DNA from: Pseudoalteromonas sp. T1lg75
GTDB lineage: Bacteria; Pseudomonadota; Gammaproteobacteria; Enterobacterales; Alteromonadaceae
Assembly (NCBI RefSeq): GCF_002964705.1
Contig: NZ_PQCD01000004.1
Span: 1 to 64,000, forward strand
DNA length: 64,000 nucleotides
Reading direction: 5' to 3'
In this document: in pieces, positions 9,201 to 17,292 of the stretch
How positions within the stretch are numbered: position 1 is the stretch's first letter
Layout: every line of letters starts with the position of its first letter
Translations under genes and position numbers: made by a program
Notes under the pieces: model-generated
Told to the model about the DNA's origin: nothing
Database searches by the model: none
What the model saw: the letters and a program-made list of their open reading frames with translations, nothing else

Positions 9201-9767
9201 AAAGAGCAGGCGCAGGGCCTGGGTTTGGGGCTGGCCATTAGTAAGCGTATCTGTGCCGTTTTGGATATTAATATGACCCTGGGCTCACAACTCGGCCAGG
9301 GCACCCAGTTTACCCTGACACTGCCATGTTATAGTCAGCCGCACAGCGCGGTGCCAACACCGAGCGAACACAAGGGTCAAGATAATCAACTGGCAGGTAT
9401 GCGCATCTGGCTGCTCGACAATGACGATAACGTGTTACAGGCGCTGTCTCAGGTGCTACTGAACTGGGGATGTAGCGTGGCGTTGGCCAAGGATCAGGTG
9501 CAGTTGGCCGAATTAGTGCAAAGCAGTGAGGCGGATATTCTGATTGCCGACTACCAGCTCGATGATGGCGTCACCGGTTTGCAGGTGATCCAGGCTCTGG
9601 GTCTGGAGGACATGGCCATCGTGATCAACACCGCCAACCATGACGAGGCCATTCGTGAGCGCGTCAGCGATTGTGGTTATCCCCTGCTGTATAAGCCGTT
9701 AAAAACACCGGCATTAAAGCGGATGCTAAAGCGCTTAAAGGCGAATCAGGAGCAGGTTAAATTGTAG
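6300..9767 (+). CDS. CrbS-like hybrid sensor histidine kinase with Na+/solute symporter domain
   Basis: 1155 residues. Residues about 1-530 form a sodium:solute symporter (SSSF) membrane domain. A PAS domain follows at about 640-745 (LLQATIENIEQGISVVDSDL), then a coiled-coil linker. The HisKA domain carries the phospho-acceptor His804 in FFAAASHDLLQPFNAAS. The ATPase domain shows NLLSNAIRYT, DTGAGI and GLGLGLAISKRI. The C-terminal receiver domain has Asp1084 in IADYQLDDG. The layout matches the CrbS family, which with the LuxR regulator CrbR controls acetyl-CoA synthetase and short-chain carboxylate use. A convergent LuxR regulator and a ketone-body operon lie next door, so regulation of that operon is inferred. 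The stop codon lies inside a hairpin repeat. Confidence 0.88.
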   Translation: MFSIGVISVIALAYLGVLFAVAWYADKFSNNRSSGWIYGLSLGVYCTSWAFYGTTAQAANNGWWLAPTYTGTILLFVFGWQIYTRIATICRQQQLTSMADFLATRYGQSSRLSGLVSLISVIAIVPYIALQLNATSASITMLTEVERGQNDYFYQDSTFYITLTLALFAILFGARRVRPSEHNPGLMASIAFESVVKLLAFVGVGLFICFGLFDSPQAIFAAAQQQEIVAQMQTTASPGYVYWVHVLLGLLATLCLPRQFHTAFIEHDNEQQIRTSRWLFPLYLLLINLFILPIAYAGLVYFQGQDVGYDTFVLALPIAAEAPWVSLLAFLGGFSAATSMVIVSTIVLSIMITNDFINQFLLRRSQLSSSHRGLSKFKLLQARRAVIVVLLLLSYASHRVLAEGNTLANMGLMSFTLVAQFAPAMIIGLWWSKASCRGAQLGILSGSAIWFYTLLLPSVYSALYGEAAWLNEGPWQLAWLAPNNLFALGLEPLTQAVLLSLGVNTLVYLLVPFISAAQLAERLQSNKFILRGVEERDANIALSYQELALLLQRFSEPDRAAELVEKYFPAARNRWKEQAPAAVEERVEREMSALVGGASARLILDVAKDEKRQPFEQVAEFVDEASQVLRFNRDLLQATIENIEQGISVVDSDLKLVAWNQGYQEMFAYPKDMLAVGRPVAELIRFNAERGLFECQQIEAEVSKRIAHLRRGSAYKYRREHNDGRVFEMQGNPLPGGGFVTTYTDISDFVQQQRELELANLNLEEKIAARTSELVATNHALVAAKREAELATESKTRFFAAASHDLLQPFNAASLFCSLMSDKAQGSELAELAENIRNSLASAEDLLSSILQLTKLESGSFKINSTDFSLASLLQPLANEYGALAKDKGLGFRLQGAEVMVKTDKALLKRVLSNLLSNAIRYTEQGEIRVLCECHGQQLSIMVEDTGAGIAKQDQELIFEEFKQLQGKEQAQGLGLGLAISKRICAVLDINMTLGSQLGQGTQFTLTLPCYSQPHSAVPTPSEHKGQDNQLAGMRIWLLDNDDNVLQALSQVLLNWGCSVALAKDQVQLAELVQSSEADILIADYQLDDGVTGLQVIQALGLEDMAIVINTANHDEAIRERVSDCGYPLLYKPLKTPALKRMLKRLKANQEQVKL

Positions 9768-9790
9768 GTCGGTGCTTTGCGCCGACAAAG
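9761..9790 (+). repeat. Small hairpin repeat (TTGTAGGTC family), copy 3
   Basis: ATTGTAGGTCGGTGCTTTGC followed by GCCGACAAAG. The stop codon TAG of the sensor kinase (9765-9767) is part of the repeat. An inverted partner copy ends one base before the convergent response-regulator stop codon, so the pair may serve as a bidirectional terminator or mRNA end. Confidence 0.7.
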
Positions 9791-9897
9791 CGAGATTCCT
9801 GCCCTTTTGTTGGCCTTATCGGCAATGTGCTCCTGCATTGCTCTACTACCGTCATCTCTAGCGGCAAAGGCCAACTTACAACGACAATATGCCTTTG

Positions 9898-9924
9898 TGT
9901 CGGGATAAAATCCCGACCTACAAT
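9898..9924 (-). repeat. Small hairpin repeat (TTGTAGGTC family), copy 4, inverted
   Basis: TGTCGGGATAAAATCCCGAC followed by CTACAAT: a perfect GTCGGGAT/ATCCCGAC stem and the reverse complement of the ATTGTAGGTC end. It abuts the stop codon (9925-9927) of the minus-strand response regulator. Confidence 0.7.
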
Positions 9925-10581
9925 TCAGGCTTCTTCACTTTCGGCTACCGTGGCCATTTGCTTGAATAAAATCCCCGCCTGGGTGCGGTTGTAGACATTG
10001 AGCTTTTTCAAAATGGCCGAGACATGCTGCTTAATGGTGGTTTCCTGAATCGACATGGCATAGGCGATCTGCTTATTGAGCATGCCATCGGCGATCATGC
10101 TCAGTACCCGATACTGCTGTGGCGTCAGCTTTTCCAGGTTACGGGCAAACTGGGCCTGTTCACTGTTAACGTCGGTGCAAATTTCCGTTTGCGGTGGCAG
10201 CCAGTTTTCCCCTTCGATAACCTGAGCGATGGCTTCACTGATCACATCCAGGGATGAAGACTTGGGAATATAGGCACTGGCGCCGAGCGCCATGGCCTGT
10301 TCAATAATGCTGGGGTGCTCATTGGCGGAGACCATGATCACCAGAATATCCGGGTATTGATTGCGCAGTCGTGCCAAGCCTTCCAAACCCTGGGCGCCGG
10401 GAATGGTGAGATCTAAAAACACCAGCTCAATCTCCGGGTGGGCGACAAGGGCGCTAAACAGCTCCGATAGATCGCTGGCTTCTAAAATTGGCTCATCGGC
10501 CATGGCCTGGGCGGCGGCTTGCTTTAGGGCGCTGCGAAATAACGGGTGATCATCGGCGATAATGGCTTGCACACTGGGCAT
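9925..10581 (-). CDS. LuxR-family response regulator (CrbR-like)
   Basis: 218 residues. An N-terminal receiver domain has the acidic pair (AIIADDHPLF) and the phospho-acceptor Asp in LVFLDLTIPGAQG (about residue 57). A NarL/FixJ helix-turn-helix follows at about 150-210 (LTPQQYRVLSMIADGMLNKQ, TIKQHVSAILKKLNV). It converges with the SSSF-type sensor kinase, its probable phosphodonor. In the CrbS-CrbR pair, known from Vibrio, Pseudomonas and relatives, the regulator activates acetate/short-chain acid genes. Assignment to that pair rests on kinase architecture and proximity. Confidence 0.85.
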   Translation of the reverse strand: MPSVQAIIADDHPLFRSALKQAAAQAMADEPILEASDLSELFSALVAHPEIELVFLDLTIPGAQGLEGLARLRNQYPDILVIMVSANEHPSIIEQAMALGASAYIPKSSSLDVISEAIAQVIEGENWLPPQTEICTDVNSEQAQFARNLEKLTPQQYRVLSMIADGMLNKQIAYAMSIQETTIKQHVSAILKKLNVYNRTQAGILFKQMATVAESEEA

Positions 10582-10659
10582 CCTAAGTTGACTCCATGTC
10601 CCTCGTTATAGGGGATTTTGTTAGTCGCGGCAAGGGCCTGCGGTAAGTTGCATAAGAGA

Positions 10660-10698
10660 AAGGCGACCGTTTGAAACCGGGGGACGGCCGGTCGCCTT
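10660..10698 (-). terminator. Terminator of the TonB-receptor gene
   Basis: On the minus strand AAGGCGACCG (10698-10689) pairs with CGGTCGCCTT (10669-10660) across a 19-nt loop, followed by TCTCTT. It lies 17 bp beyond the receptor stop codon. Confidence 0.7.
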
Positions 10699-10714
10699 GG
10701 TATAGCAGATGGGA

Positions 10715-13021
10715 TTAGAAGTTATAACCCACGGTGAGCGACACGGTGCGCGGGTCGCCAAAGTAGCCGATCAAGGTGTTATCGCCACCCAGACCCGGGG
10801 TGTACTTGCTGACATCTGTGGGATCAGACGCATCCGGGGTGACGAACTGGTAGCCACCGATCATATACTCTTCATCCGTTAAGTTCTTGCCATGGAGGCC
10901 GACACGCCAGTGGCCGTCGGTGCTATACCAGTTGACGCTGAGGTTGAGCAGGCCATAGCTGTCCTGGCTCAACAGGCTGTCTTCTTCGAATAACACATAA
11001 TCGCCACGGTAGTAGTAGTTGGTGTTAAACACCCAGTCGCCGTTGTCCGTATACAGGCGATAGGTGGCGCCCAGGTTAAAGGTGAGATCCGGGGTGTTGG
11101 AGATACTAAAGCGATCCGACTTATCGAAGATTTCGCCGCTAACAGGGTCCGTATCCAGCACCTCTTCGAAATCCGAGTCGATATAGCCCATAGACGCATC
11201 AAACGTCAGGGCGTCGGTGGCGACATAGTTCAGCTCCACTTCCACACCGTCCGCAGAGGATTTACCTATATTACCCAAGCGCTGGTTGAGATCCGCCGAG
11301 CTATCGCCGGGCAGTACCGAGATATACTGACGGTCTTCATGATCTAAGGTAAAGAAGGTGATATTGGCACGCAGGTTGTCGTTCCACTCGCTCTTCATAC
11401 CCAGCTCGTAGGAATCCACGATTTCCGGGTTGGCCGACGGCTCGGCGGTGCTGGCACGGGGGTTAAAGGTGCCCGATTTAAAGCCCTGAGCGTAGCTGGC
11501 GAAGAACATGATGTCGTTATTGTATTGGTACTCGACGCCAACGCGAGGAGTAAAGCGTGACCAATCTTCTTCATCGTCCAAGACCAGGTTTTCTTCAAAT
11601 TCTGGGCGTTCATAGCCGGGTACCCAGCCAGATTCTGGATAGATGGTGGCAACCAGGGCGGTGTTATTGACGTAGGCTTCTTTCTTATCCTTGGTATAAC
11701 GGGCACCCAGGGTTAATGACCACTGGTCGGTTAAATCCACACTACCCTGAATGTAGGCGGCCTTGCTGGTGGAGTTGCTGCAACCGCTGATTTCGCGGGT
11801 GAAGCTAGGCAGTGGCACGCCAACGCCCAATTTATCGAGCTGCGCACCCACCTCTAAGATGGCATCGAATACGCCGCAGGATTCACCGTCGTAATAGTAC
11901 AAGCCGGATACCAGCTTGTAGTTGTCGCCCTGGTGGTTCATCTGCAGTTCGTGAGTGGTTTGCTCGTCGTCGTAGATGGCGGGCACATCGAAAATACGTA
12001 AGGCGGTATTATCAAAGTCGATATTGGTCGGCGAATAGCTGTCGCGCTTGGCACCGATATACTTAAACGAGGTGCTGTCGCTCATGTCCCAGCGTGCGGT
12101 CAGGCTATAGCCCTCTAACTCCACCTTGTTCCAGGTTGGCATACTGGTGTAAGAGTCATAGACATCATCCGGCACCGGGGCCTCGGTCAGGACACTGGGT
12201 AATAAACGGTAGCCGCCCTTGGAATTCGAGTCATCGTCGGTTTTATCCCAGCCAAGGCGGAAAAACAGGTCTTCCGTGGGGCGAAACTCCAGAGTCAGGC
12301 GCGCCGCGGTAAGATCCTTGTTGTAGTTTTCCTTATCCTGACCATCCAGATCCGAGACCAAAAAGTCACCAAAGCCGTCGCGGTTTAAGGTAGCAAAGCC
12401 GTAACCCAGGTAGAGCTGCTCATCGATCAGCGGTACTTGCCCGGTGATTTTCAAATCTCTTTGGTTATAGCTGCCCACCGTACCCTGGATATCAAAGGTC
12501 ATATCGCCGGTCATTTCCTTGGTGACATACTTTACCGCGCCGCCAATGGTGTTTTTACCGTAGAGTGTCCCCTGCGGGCCGCGTAATACTTCAATTTGCT
12601 GGACATCCAATAAATCCAGTACCGCACCCTGAGGGCGGGCTACGTAGACATCATCGATGTAGATACCCACACCCGGCTCATAACCCCACAGCGGGTCCTG
12701 CTGACCTACGCCGCGAATAAAGGCGGTGATGGTGGAGTTGGTGCCGCGGCTGGCCTGCAAGGTGGTGTTGGGTGAAAACTGCTGTACCTCGGTCATCACC
12801 GAAATACCGTTTTCCTGTAGTTGCGCGGCGCCGATTGAGGTCACGGCCACCGGTACCTCTTGCAGGTTCTCTACCGTTTTACGGGCGGTAACCTCGATGC
12901 GCTCCAGCTCGGCTTTTTTTACTTCTTCTTCTGCCAAGGCCGTTGGGCTTGCCAGTGCACTTGTGAGTGCCGCCCCAATCGCTAAGGCTAGACTAGAGCG
13001 GCGTAGACTGTATGTGTTCAT
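10715..13021 (-). CDS. TonB-dependent outer-membrane receptor
   Basis: 768 residues. A signal peptide (cleavage near ALASPTALA-EEE) is followed by a plug domain (RIEVTARKTVENLQEVPVAV, LLDVQQIEVLRGPQGTLYGK, NTIGGAVKYVTK) and a long beta-barrel ending in an aromatic residue (VSLTVGYNF). It imports a bulky substrate into the periplasm using TonB/ExbBD energy. The plug has no extra signalling domain, so it is the simple, non-transducing type. It is divergent from the ketone-body operon with shared TTAGTAC motifs between them, so it may take up an oligomeric precursor of the acids metabolised there. That link is inference. Confidence 0.93.
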   Translation of the reverse strand: MNTYSLRRSSLALAIGAALTSALASPTALAEEEVKKAELERIEVTARKTVENLQEVPVAVTSIGAAQLQENGISVMTEVQQFSPNTTLQASRGTNSTITAFIRGVGQQDPLWGYEPGVGIYIDDVYVARPQGAVLDLLDVQQIEVLRGPQGTLYGKNTIGGAVKYVTKEMTGDMTFDIQGTVGSYNQRDLKITGQVPLIDEQLYLGYGFATLNRDGFGDFLVSDLDGQDKENYNKDLTAARLTLEFRPTEDLFFRLGWDKTDDDSNSKGGYRLLPSVLTEAPVPDDVYDSYTSMPTWNKVELEGYSLTARWDMSDSTSFKYIGAKRDSYSPTNIDFDNTALRIFDVPAIYDDEQTTHELQMNHQGDNYKLVSGLYYYDGESCGVFDAILEVGAQLDKLGVGVPLPSFTREISGCSNSTSKAAYIQGSVDLTDQWSLTLGARYTKDKKEAYVNNTALVATIYPESGWVPGYERPEFEENLVLDDEEDWSRFTPRVGVEYQYNNDIMFFASYAQGFKSGTFNPRASTAEPSANPEIVDSYELGMKSEWNDNLRANITFFTLDHEDRQYISVLPGDSSADLNQRLGNIGKSSADGVEVELNYVATDALTFDASMGYIDSDFEEVLDTDPVSGEIFDKSDRFSISNTPDLTFNLGATYRLYTDNGDWVFNTNYYYRGDYVLFEEDSLLSQDSYGLLNLSVNWYSTDGHWRVGLHGKNLTDEEYMIGGYQFVTPDASDPTDVSKYTPGLGGDNTLIGYFGDPRTVSLTVGYNF

Positions 13022-13141
13022 CCTGTATCCCCTGTTATTGTCGTTGTCCGTGCGCCGGTATTGTTATGGGTCGTCACGGTATGGGTTTGTTTTAAAAATA
13101 TTAATTAACTGTGACTTTAGGGGAAAAATGCGACGAGGGGG

Positions 13142-13213
13142 TTAGTACCTTAGTACTATCGCCGCTACAGCCCTTTATTTACGGGGTGTGGCGCAATTCT
13201 ATAACCTTAGTAC
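13142..13213. promoter_or_regulatory. Three TTAGTAC repeats in a divergent promoter region (candidate operator)
   Basis: TTAGTAC occurs at 13142-13148, 13150-13156 and 13207-13213. The last two are extended to CCTTAGTACTAT, which contains the palindrome TAGTACTA. They lie in the 302-bp gap between the TonB receptor (leftward) and the GntP permease operon (rightward), where an activator for both would be expected to bind. The neighbouring LuxR regulator is the obvious candidate, but no binding evidence exists here. The rest of the gap shows no gene. Confidence 0.45.
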
Positions 13214-13323
13214 TATGTATTTTAACGGTTTGTGGGGCCACACTGATTGCCAGTGTTGTTAACAGAAACAGCTGCTATGCTAGCTCTGATAACTAAAACA
13301 ATAATAATTCGAGGAGCACTTCT

Positions 13324-14628
13324 ATGCTCAGTATGATTGGCCTTATCGGCGGTCTGGTACTACTTATCATTCTTACCCTGCGCGGCGTAAACCTGTTTAT
13401 TGCCGCGCCCTTATGTGCCCTGTTGGTGGCGCTGAGCGGCAATATGGCGCTCTTTCCCGGTGAGAATGTGCCTTTAGACTTTGTCAGCACCTATATGAAC
13501 GGCTTTGCCGGTTTCCTCAGTGCCTGGTTCTTTATGTTCTTACTCGGCTCTCTGTTCGGCAAGTTTATGGAAGACAGCGGCGCCGCGGACAGCGTTGCCC
13601 GTGCCATAGTCAACAAGCTGGGTATGAAACACGCGGTATTGGCCGTGGTGATCGCCTGTGCGGTGTTGACCTATGGTGGTGTCAGCGTCTTTATCGTTGC
13701 CTTTTCCGTGTACCCCATGGCTCTGAGCCTGTTTAAAGACGCCAACCTGCCACGACGCTTTATTCCCGCGACTTTGGCCTTTGGCTCGGTGACCTTTACC
13801 ATGACCTCGGCGGGCTCGCCGGAGATTCAAAACTGGATCCCCATCAAGTATCTGGGCACTTCGCCCTATGCGGCCTGGGAAGTGAGCCTGGTGGTGGCTG
13901 TGTTTATGGCCATTGCCGGTTACTGGTGGCTGAAGAAGATGATCACTAAGGCGGTGGCCAATGGTGAGCGCTTCGAGGCCCGCGACGACGACCCGGAAAT
14001 TCCCGAGCGCGACTATCCCCATCCGATCACCGGGGTGATCCCGCTGCTGGTGGTGTTGCTGCTGTCCTTTACCCTGCACGATGTATTGCACCAAAGCGCG
14101 CTGATTGTCGCCTTGCTCGGCGGTGTGTTGGCGATTTTGGTGATTAACTTCAAGCATTTCCACAACCTCAGCGGTGCCATTAACTTGGGTACCACGGGGG
14201 CGCTGGTGGCCATAGGTAACACCAGTGCGGTCGTTGGTTTTGGCGCGGTGGCTAAAAACACAGAGGCCTTTCAGGTGGCGGTGGAAGTCATGACTAATAT
14301 GCCCGGCAACGAATTGCTCGGTGCGGCGGTGGCCGTCAGTGTGATTGCCGGTTTGACCGGCTCGGCATCCGGCGGTCAGGCCATAGCCCTGCCGTTAGTG
14401 GCGCCTCATTACCTGGATGCTGGCGTTAATCCGGAGCAATTGCACCGAGTGGTGGCGATCAGTTCCGGGGCGTTGGATACCTTGCCGCACAACGGTTATG
14501 TGGTGACCACCATCCGTGCCATCTGTAAAGAAACGCACCAGCGCGCCTACTGGTCTATGGCGGCATTAACGGCCGTGGTGCCACTGATTGGCGTGGCCCT
14601 GGCGCTCGCCCTATTTATCTTATTCTAA
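13324..14628 (+). CDS. GntP-family permease, probably for 3-hydroxybutyrate/short-chain acids
   Basis: 434 residues with about 12 hydrophobic segments, GntP/ArsB-fold type, starting at ATG 13324 behind a clear GAGGAG site. The family moves gluconate-like and other hydroxy acids with protons across the inner membrane. It is the first gene of an operon with 3-hydroxybutyrate dehydrogenase and 3-oxoacid CoA-transferase. GntP-type permeases are often found next to bdh genes in Pseudomonas and relatives, so 3-hydroxybutyrate is the likely substrate. Gluconate is not excluded by sequence, but no gluconate genes are near. Confidence 0.82.
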   Translation: MLSMIGLIGGLVLLIILTLRGVNLFIAAPLCALLVALSGNMALFPGENVPLDFVSTYMNGFAGFLSAWFFMFLLGSLFGKFMEDSGAADSVARAIVNKLGMKHAVLAVVIACAVLTYGGVSVFIVAFSVYPMALSLFKDANLPRRFIPATLAFGSVTFTMTSAGSPEIQNWIPIKYLGTSPYAAWEVSLVVAVFMAIAGYWWLKKMITKAVANGERFEARDDDPEIPERDYPHPITGVIPLLVVLLLSFTLHDVLHQSALIVALLGGVLAILVINFKHFHNLSGAINLGTTGALVAIGNTSAVVGFGAVAKNTEAFQVAVEVMTNMPGNELLGAAVAVSVIAGLTGSASGGQAIALPLVAPHYLDAGVNPEQLHRVVAISSGALDTLPHNGYVVTTIRAICKETHQRAYWSMAALTAVVPLIGVALALALFILF

Positions 14629-14640
14629 GGAGTGAACAAC

Positions 14641-15819
14641 ATGAGCATGCTGCGAATAATAGGCCTTGTTTTAATCTGTGTAAGCCAGTGGGCCTGGGCT
14701 CAGAGCGAGCCCCTGCTGGTGGAAAAACAGCGTTTCGCCTTTGCCAACTACACCACGGAGTCGGGTGTGACCTTGCCCGAGGTGCAGGTGGGGTGGGAGA
14801 GCTACGGCACCCTTAATGAAGCCAAGGACAATGTGATTTTGATCACCCATTTCTTCTCCGGCACCTCCCATGCGGCGGGTAAATACAGCCCGGATGATGC
14901 CTTGCCGGGTTACTGGGATGCCATTATTGGTCCGGGTAAGGCCATAGACACCAACAAGTTTTTCGTGATCAGCTCGGATACCCTGGTTAACGCCAACTGG
15001 CACGATAAAAACGTGATCACCACGGGCCCGGCGTCCATTAATCCAAAAACCGGCAAGCCCTATGGCCTGGACTTCCCCGTGGTCACCATAGGCGATTTTG
15101 TCGAAGTACAAAAACGTTTGCTCGACAGCCTGGGGATTGAAAAACTCCACGCCGTCATTGGCGCCTCCATGGGCTCATTCCAGGCGCTGGAATGGTCGGT
15201 GCGTTACCCAGACAAGGTTGAACGTTTAGTGCATGTGATTGGTGCGGCGAAAATGGACGCCTGGACGGTACCCGCGCTGGAAAAATGGGCCTTGCCTATT
15301 CGCCTGGACGCAAACTGGAATAATGGCAATTACTATGAGGGTGAGCGCCCGCTGGCCGGTGTGACCGCCACCATGCTTAACATCACTCAGGACGCCATGC
15401 ACCCGGAAAGTTATAAGGCCAGCTTCCCGAACTTCAAGGTGCAGGACGAGGGTGCAAAGAAAGACATACGCACCTTGCCGGCCATCAACCAGACCCTGCA
15501 TGAGCGTGCCCTGGTTCGAGCGCAAACTCAGGATGCCAACCATATTCTCTATTTAGTGCGCGCCTCGCAACTGTACAGCGCCGGCATGCAGGAAGACCTA
15601 AACGCGGCGGCAAAGAAGATTCAGGCCAAGGTGCTGCTTATGCCCGCCAGCAACGACCTCTTGTTACGCCCAGGCCCGGTGCGCGCGTTTGCCAAGCTGC
15701 TTAAAGAGCAAGAGAAAGATGTGAAAATCGAGGAAGTTGAGGGTATCTGGGGTCATCTTGACGGTATTTTCTCCATTCAAACCAAGGCCCCGGTGATCGC
15801 CGAATTCTTAGCGGAGTAA
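14641..15819 (+). CDS. Exported alpha/beta hydrolase of the MetX (homoserine acetyltransferase) fold
   Basis: 392 residues from ATG 14641 (AAGGAG ends 9 nt upstream; a GTG three codons earlier is possible). A clear signal peptide ends at WAWA-QSE. The rest is a MetX-like alpha/beta hydrolase: ITHFFSGTSHAAG oxyanion region, nucleophile Ser in VIGASMGSFQALEWS (about residue 180), an Asp in MPASNDLLLRP and a His in WGHLDGIF. True MetX is cytoplasmic and makes O-acetylhomoserine, so the signal peptide argues against that role. It sits between a hydroxy-acid permease and 3-hydroxybutyrate dehydrogenase. An extracytoplasmic esterase releasing 3-hydroxybutyrate from esters or oligomers is therefore inferred. 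Confidence 0.8.
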   Translation: MSMLRIIGLVLICVSQWAWAQSEPLLVEKQRFAFANYTTESGVTLPEVQVGWESYGTLNEAKDNVILITHFFSGTSHAAGKYSPDDALPGYWDAIIGPGKAIDTNKFFVISSDTLVNANWHDKNVITTGPASINPKTGKPYGLDFPVVTIGDFVEVQKRLLDSLGIEKLHAVIGASMGSFQALEWSVRYPDKVERLVHVIGAAKMDAWTVPALEKWALPIRLDANWNNGNYYEGERPLAGVTATMLNITQDAMHPESYKASFPNFKVQDEGAKKDIRTLPAINQTLHERALVRAQTQDANHILYLVRASQLYSAGMQEDLNAAAKKIQAKVLLMPASNDLLLRPGPVRAFAKLLKEQEKDVKIEEVEGIWGHLDGIFSIQTKAPVIAEFLAE

Positions 15820-15821
15820 TT

Positions 15822-16580
15822 ATGACCAAACGAATTTTAATTACCGGTGCAGCCAGTGGCATTGGCCGCTATGTGGCGGAGCACCTGGGGAAACAAGGCC
15901 ATGAGATCTTACTGACCGATCTGGATGGTGAGCGAGCCAAGGCCGAGGCCGAACAGCTTCAACAGCAGGGCGTTCGTGCCCAGGGCCTGGCGCTGAATGT
16001 GGCAGAACTGGCCTCCCTCGGTGATTTTATTGCCAGGCAGCCGACTATAGACGTGCTGATCAATAACGCCGGTGTTCAATACGTAGAGCGTCTAGACGAC
16101 TACCCCTTGGATAAATGGCAGCTGCTGCAGGATGTGCTGCTCAATGGCCCGGCTATGCTCACCAAGGCGGTGCTTCCAGCGATGCGAGAGCAAAACTTTG
16201 GCCGTATTATCAATATCGGCTCCATTCATGCCCAGGTGGCCTCCAAGTATAAGTCGGCCTATGTGTCGGCCAAGCATGGCCTTATTGGTTTGGGCAAGGT
16301 GCTGGCGCTGGAGACCGGGGATGTGGATATCACGGTCAATACCATTTGCCCGGCCTATGTAAAAACACCCCTGGTCGAGTCGCAAATAGCCAGCCAGGCC
16401 AAACAGCATGGCATCACGGAGCAAGAGGTGATCGACACCATAATGCTGGCTCCCATGCCTAAAAAGGCCTTTATCGGCCTGGATGAAATCGCCCACACCG
16501 TTGATTTTTTACTGGCGGATGCGGCGCGCAACATTACCGCTCAGGCCATCGCCCTTGATGGCGGCTGGACGGCGCAATAG
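15822..16580 (+). CDS. bdhA: 3-hydroxybutyrate dehydrogenase (SDR family)
   Basis: 252 residues. The NAD-binding motif TGAASGIG is at about residue 8, NNAG at about 86, the catalytic Ser in [17 protein letters not shown] and the catalytic Tyr-x3-Lys in YVSAKHG. These, with the [14 protein letters not shown] segment, match D-3-hydroxybutyrate dehydrogenase, which oxidises 3-hydroxybutyrate to acetoacetate with NAD+. The ATG lies 2 bp after the upstream stop codon, and GGAG in that gene's end serves as ribosome site. The next two genes activate the acetoacetate produced. Confidence 0.9.
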   Translation: MTKRILITGAASGIGRYVAEHLGKQGHEILLTDLDGERAKAEAEQLQQQGVRAQGLALNVAELASLGDFIARQPTIDVLINNAGVQYVERLDDYPLDKWQLLQDVLLNGPAMLTKAVLPAMREQNFGRIINIGSIHAQVASKYKSAYVSAKHGLIGLGKVLALETGDVDITVNTICPAYVKTPLVESQIASQAKQHGITEQEVIDTIMLAPMPKKAFIGLDEIAHTVDFLLADAARNITAQAIALDGGWTAQ

Positions 16581-16588
16581 GAGAGACG

Positions 16589-17290
16589 ATGGCAGGTTTT
16601 AATAAGGTAGTGAACAGCTACGGTGAAGCAATGGCGGGCCTCGAAGACAATATGACGGTGATCGCCGGCGGCTTTGGCCTTTGCGGTATTCCCGAGGGCT
16701 TGATCAAAGAAATCAAAAACAAGGCCACCCGAGGTTTGACTGTGGTTTCCAATAACTGTGGTGTCGATGGCTTTGGTTTAGGCATCCTGCTTGAAGATAA
16801 GCAGATCCACAAAATGGTCGCCTCTTACGTGGGTGAAAACGCGTTGTTTGAACAGCAACTGCTGAGCGGCGAGCTGGAAGTGGAACTAACCCCTCAGGGC
16901 ACCCTGGCGGAGAAAATGCGTGCCGGTGGCGCCGGCATCCCCGCCTTTTACACCGCAACCGGAGTAGGCACTGTGGTGGCCGAAGGCAAGGACATCAAGC
17001 AGTTTGCTGGCCGTGACTATGTGCTTGAGCCAAGCATTGTCGGCGACTTTGCCATAGTGAAGGCGTGGAAGGCAGATCGTTACGGCAACTGCATCTATCG
17101 TCATACGGCGATGAACTTCAACCCCATGGCGGCTACGGCAGGCAAGATCACCGTGGTTGAGGCGGAAGAAATTGTCGAGCCCGGGGAGCTGGAGCCCAGT
17201 CAAATTCACACCCCGGGTATTTATGTGCAACGCGTGATTCAAGGCCAGTTTGAAAAGCGCATCGAAAAACGTACGGTGCGAGGAGCATAA
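16589..17290 (+). CDS. scoA: 3-oxoacid CoA-transferase subunit A
   Basis: 233 residues. The N-terminus of the alpha subunit is typical: [18 protein letters not shown] (glycine-rich CoA-binding loop) and [12 protein letters not shown], then [16 protein letters not shown]. With subunit B it moves CoA from succinyl-CoA to acetoacetate, producing acetoacetyl-CoA for thiolysis. It begins 9 bp after bdhA with GGAGAG as ribosome site. No thiolase gene follows, so that step must be encoded elsewhere. Confidence 0.93.
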   Translation: MAGFNKVVNSYGEAMAGLEDNMTVIAGGFGLCGIPEGLIKEIKNKATRGLTVVSNNCGVDGFGLGILLEDKQIHKMVASYVGENALFEQQLLSGELEVELTPQGTLAEKMRAGGAGIPAFYTATGVGTVVAEGKDIKQFAGRDYVLEPSIVGDFAIVKAWKADRYGNCIYRHTAMNFNPMAATAGKITVVEAEEIVEPGELEPSQIHTPGIYVQRVIQGQFEKRIEKRTVRGA

Positions 17291-17292
17291 CC

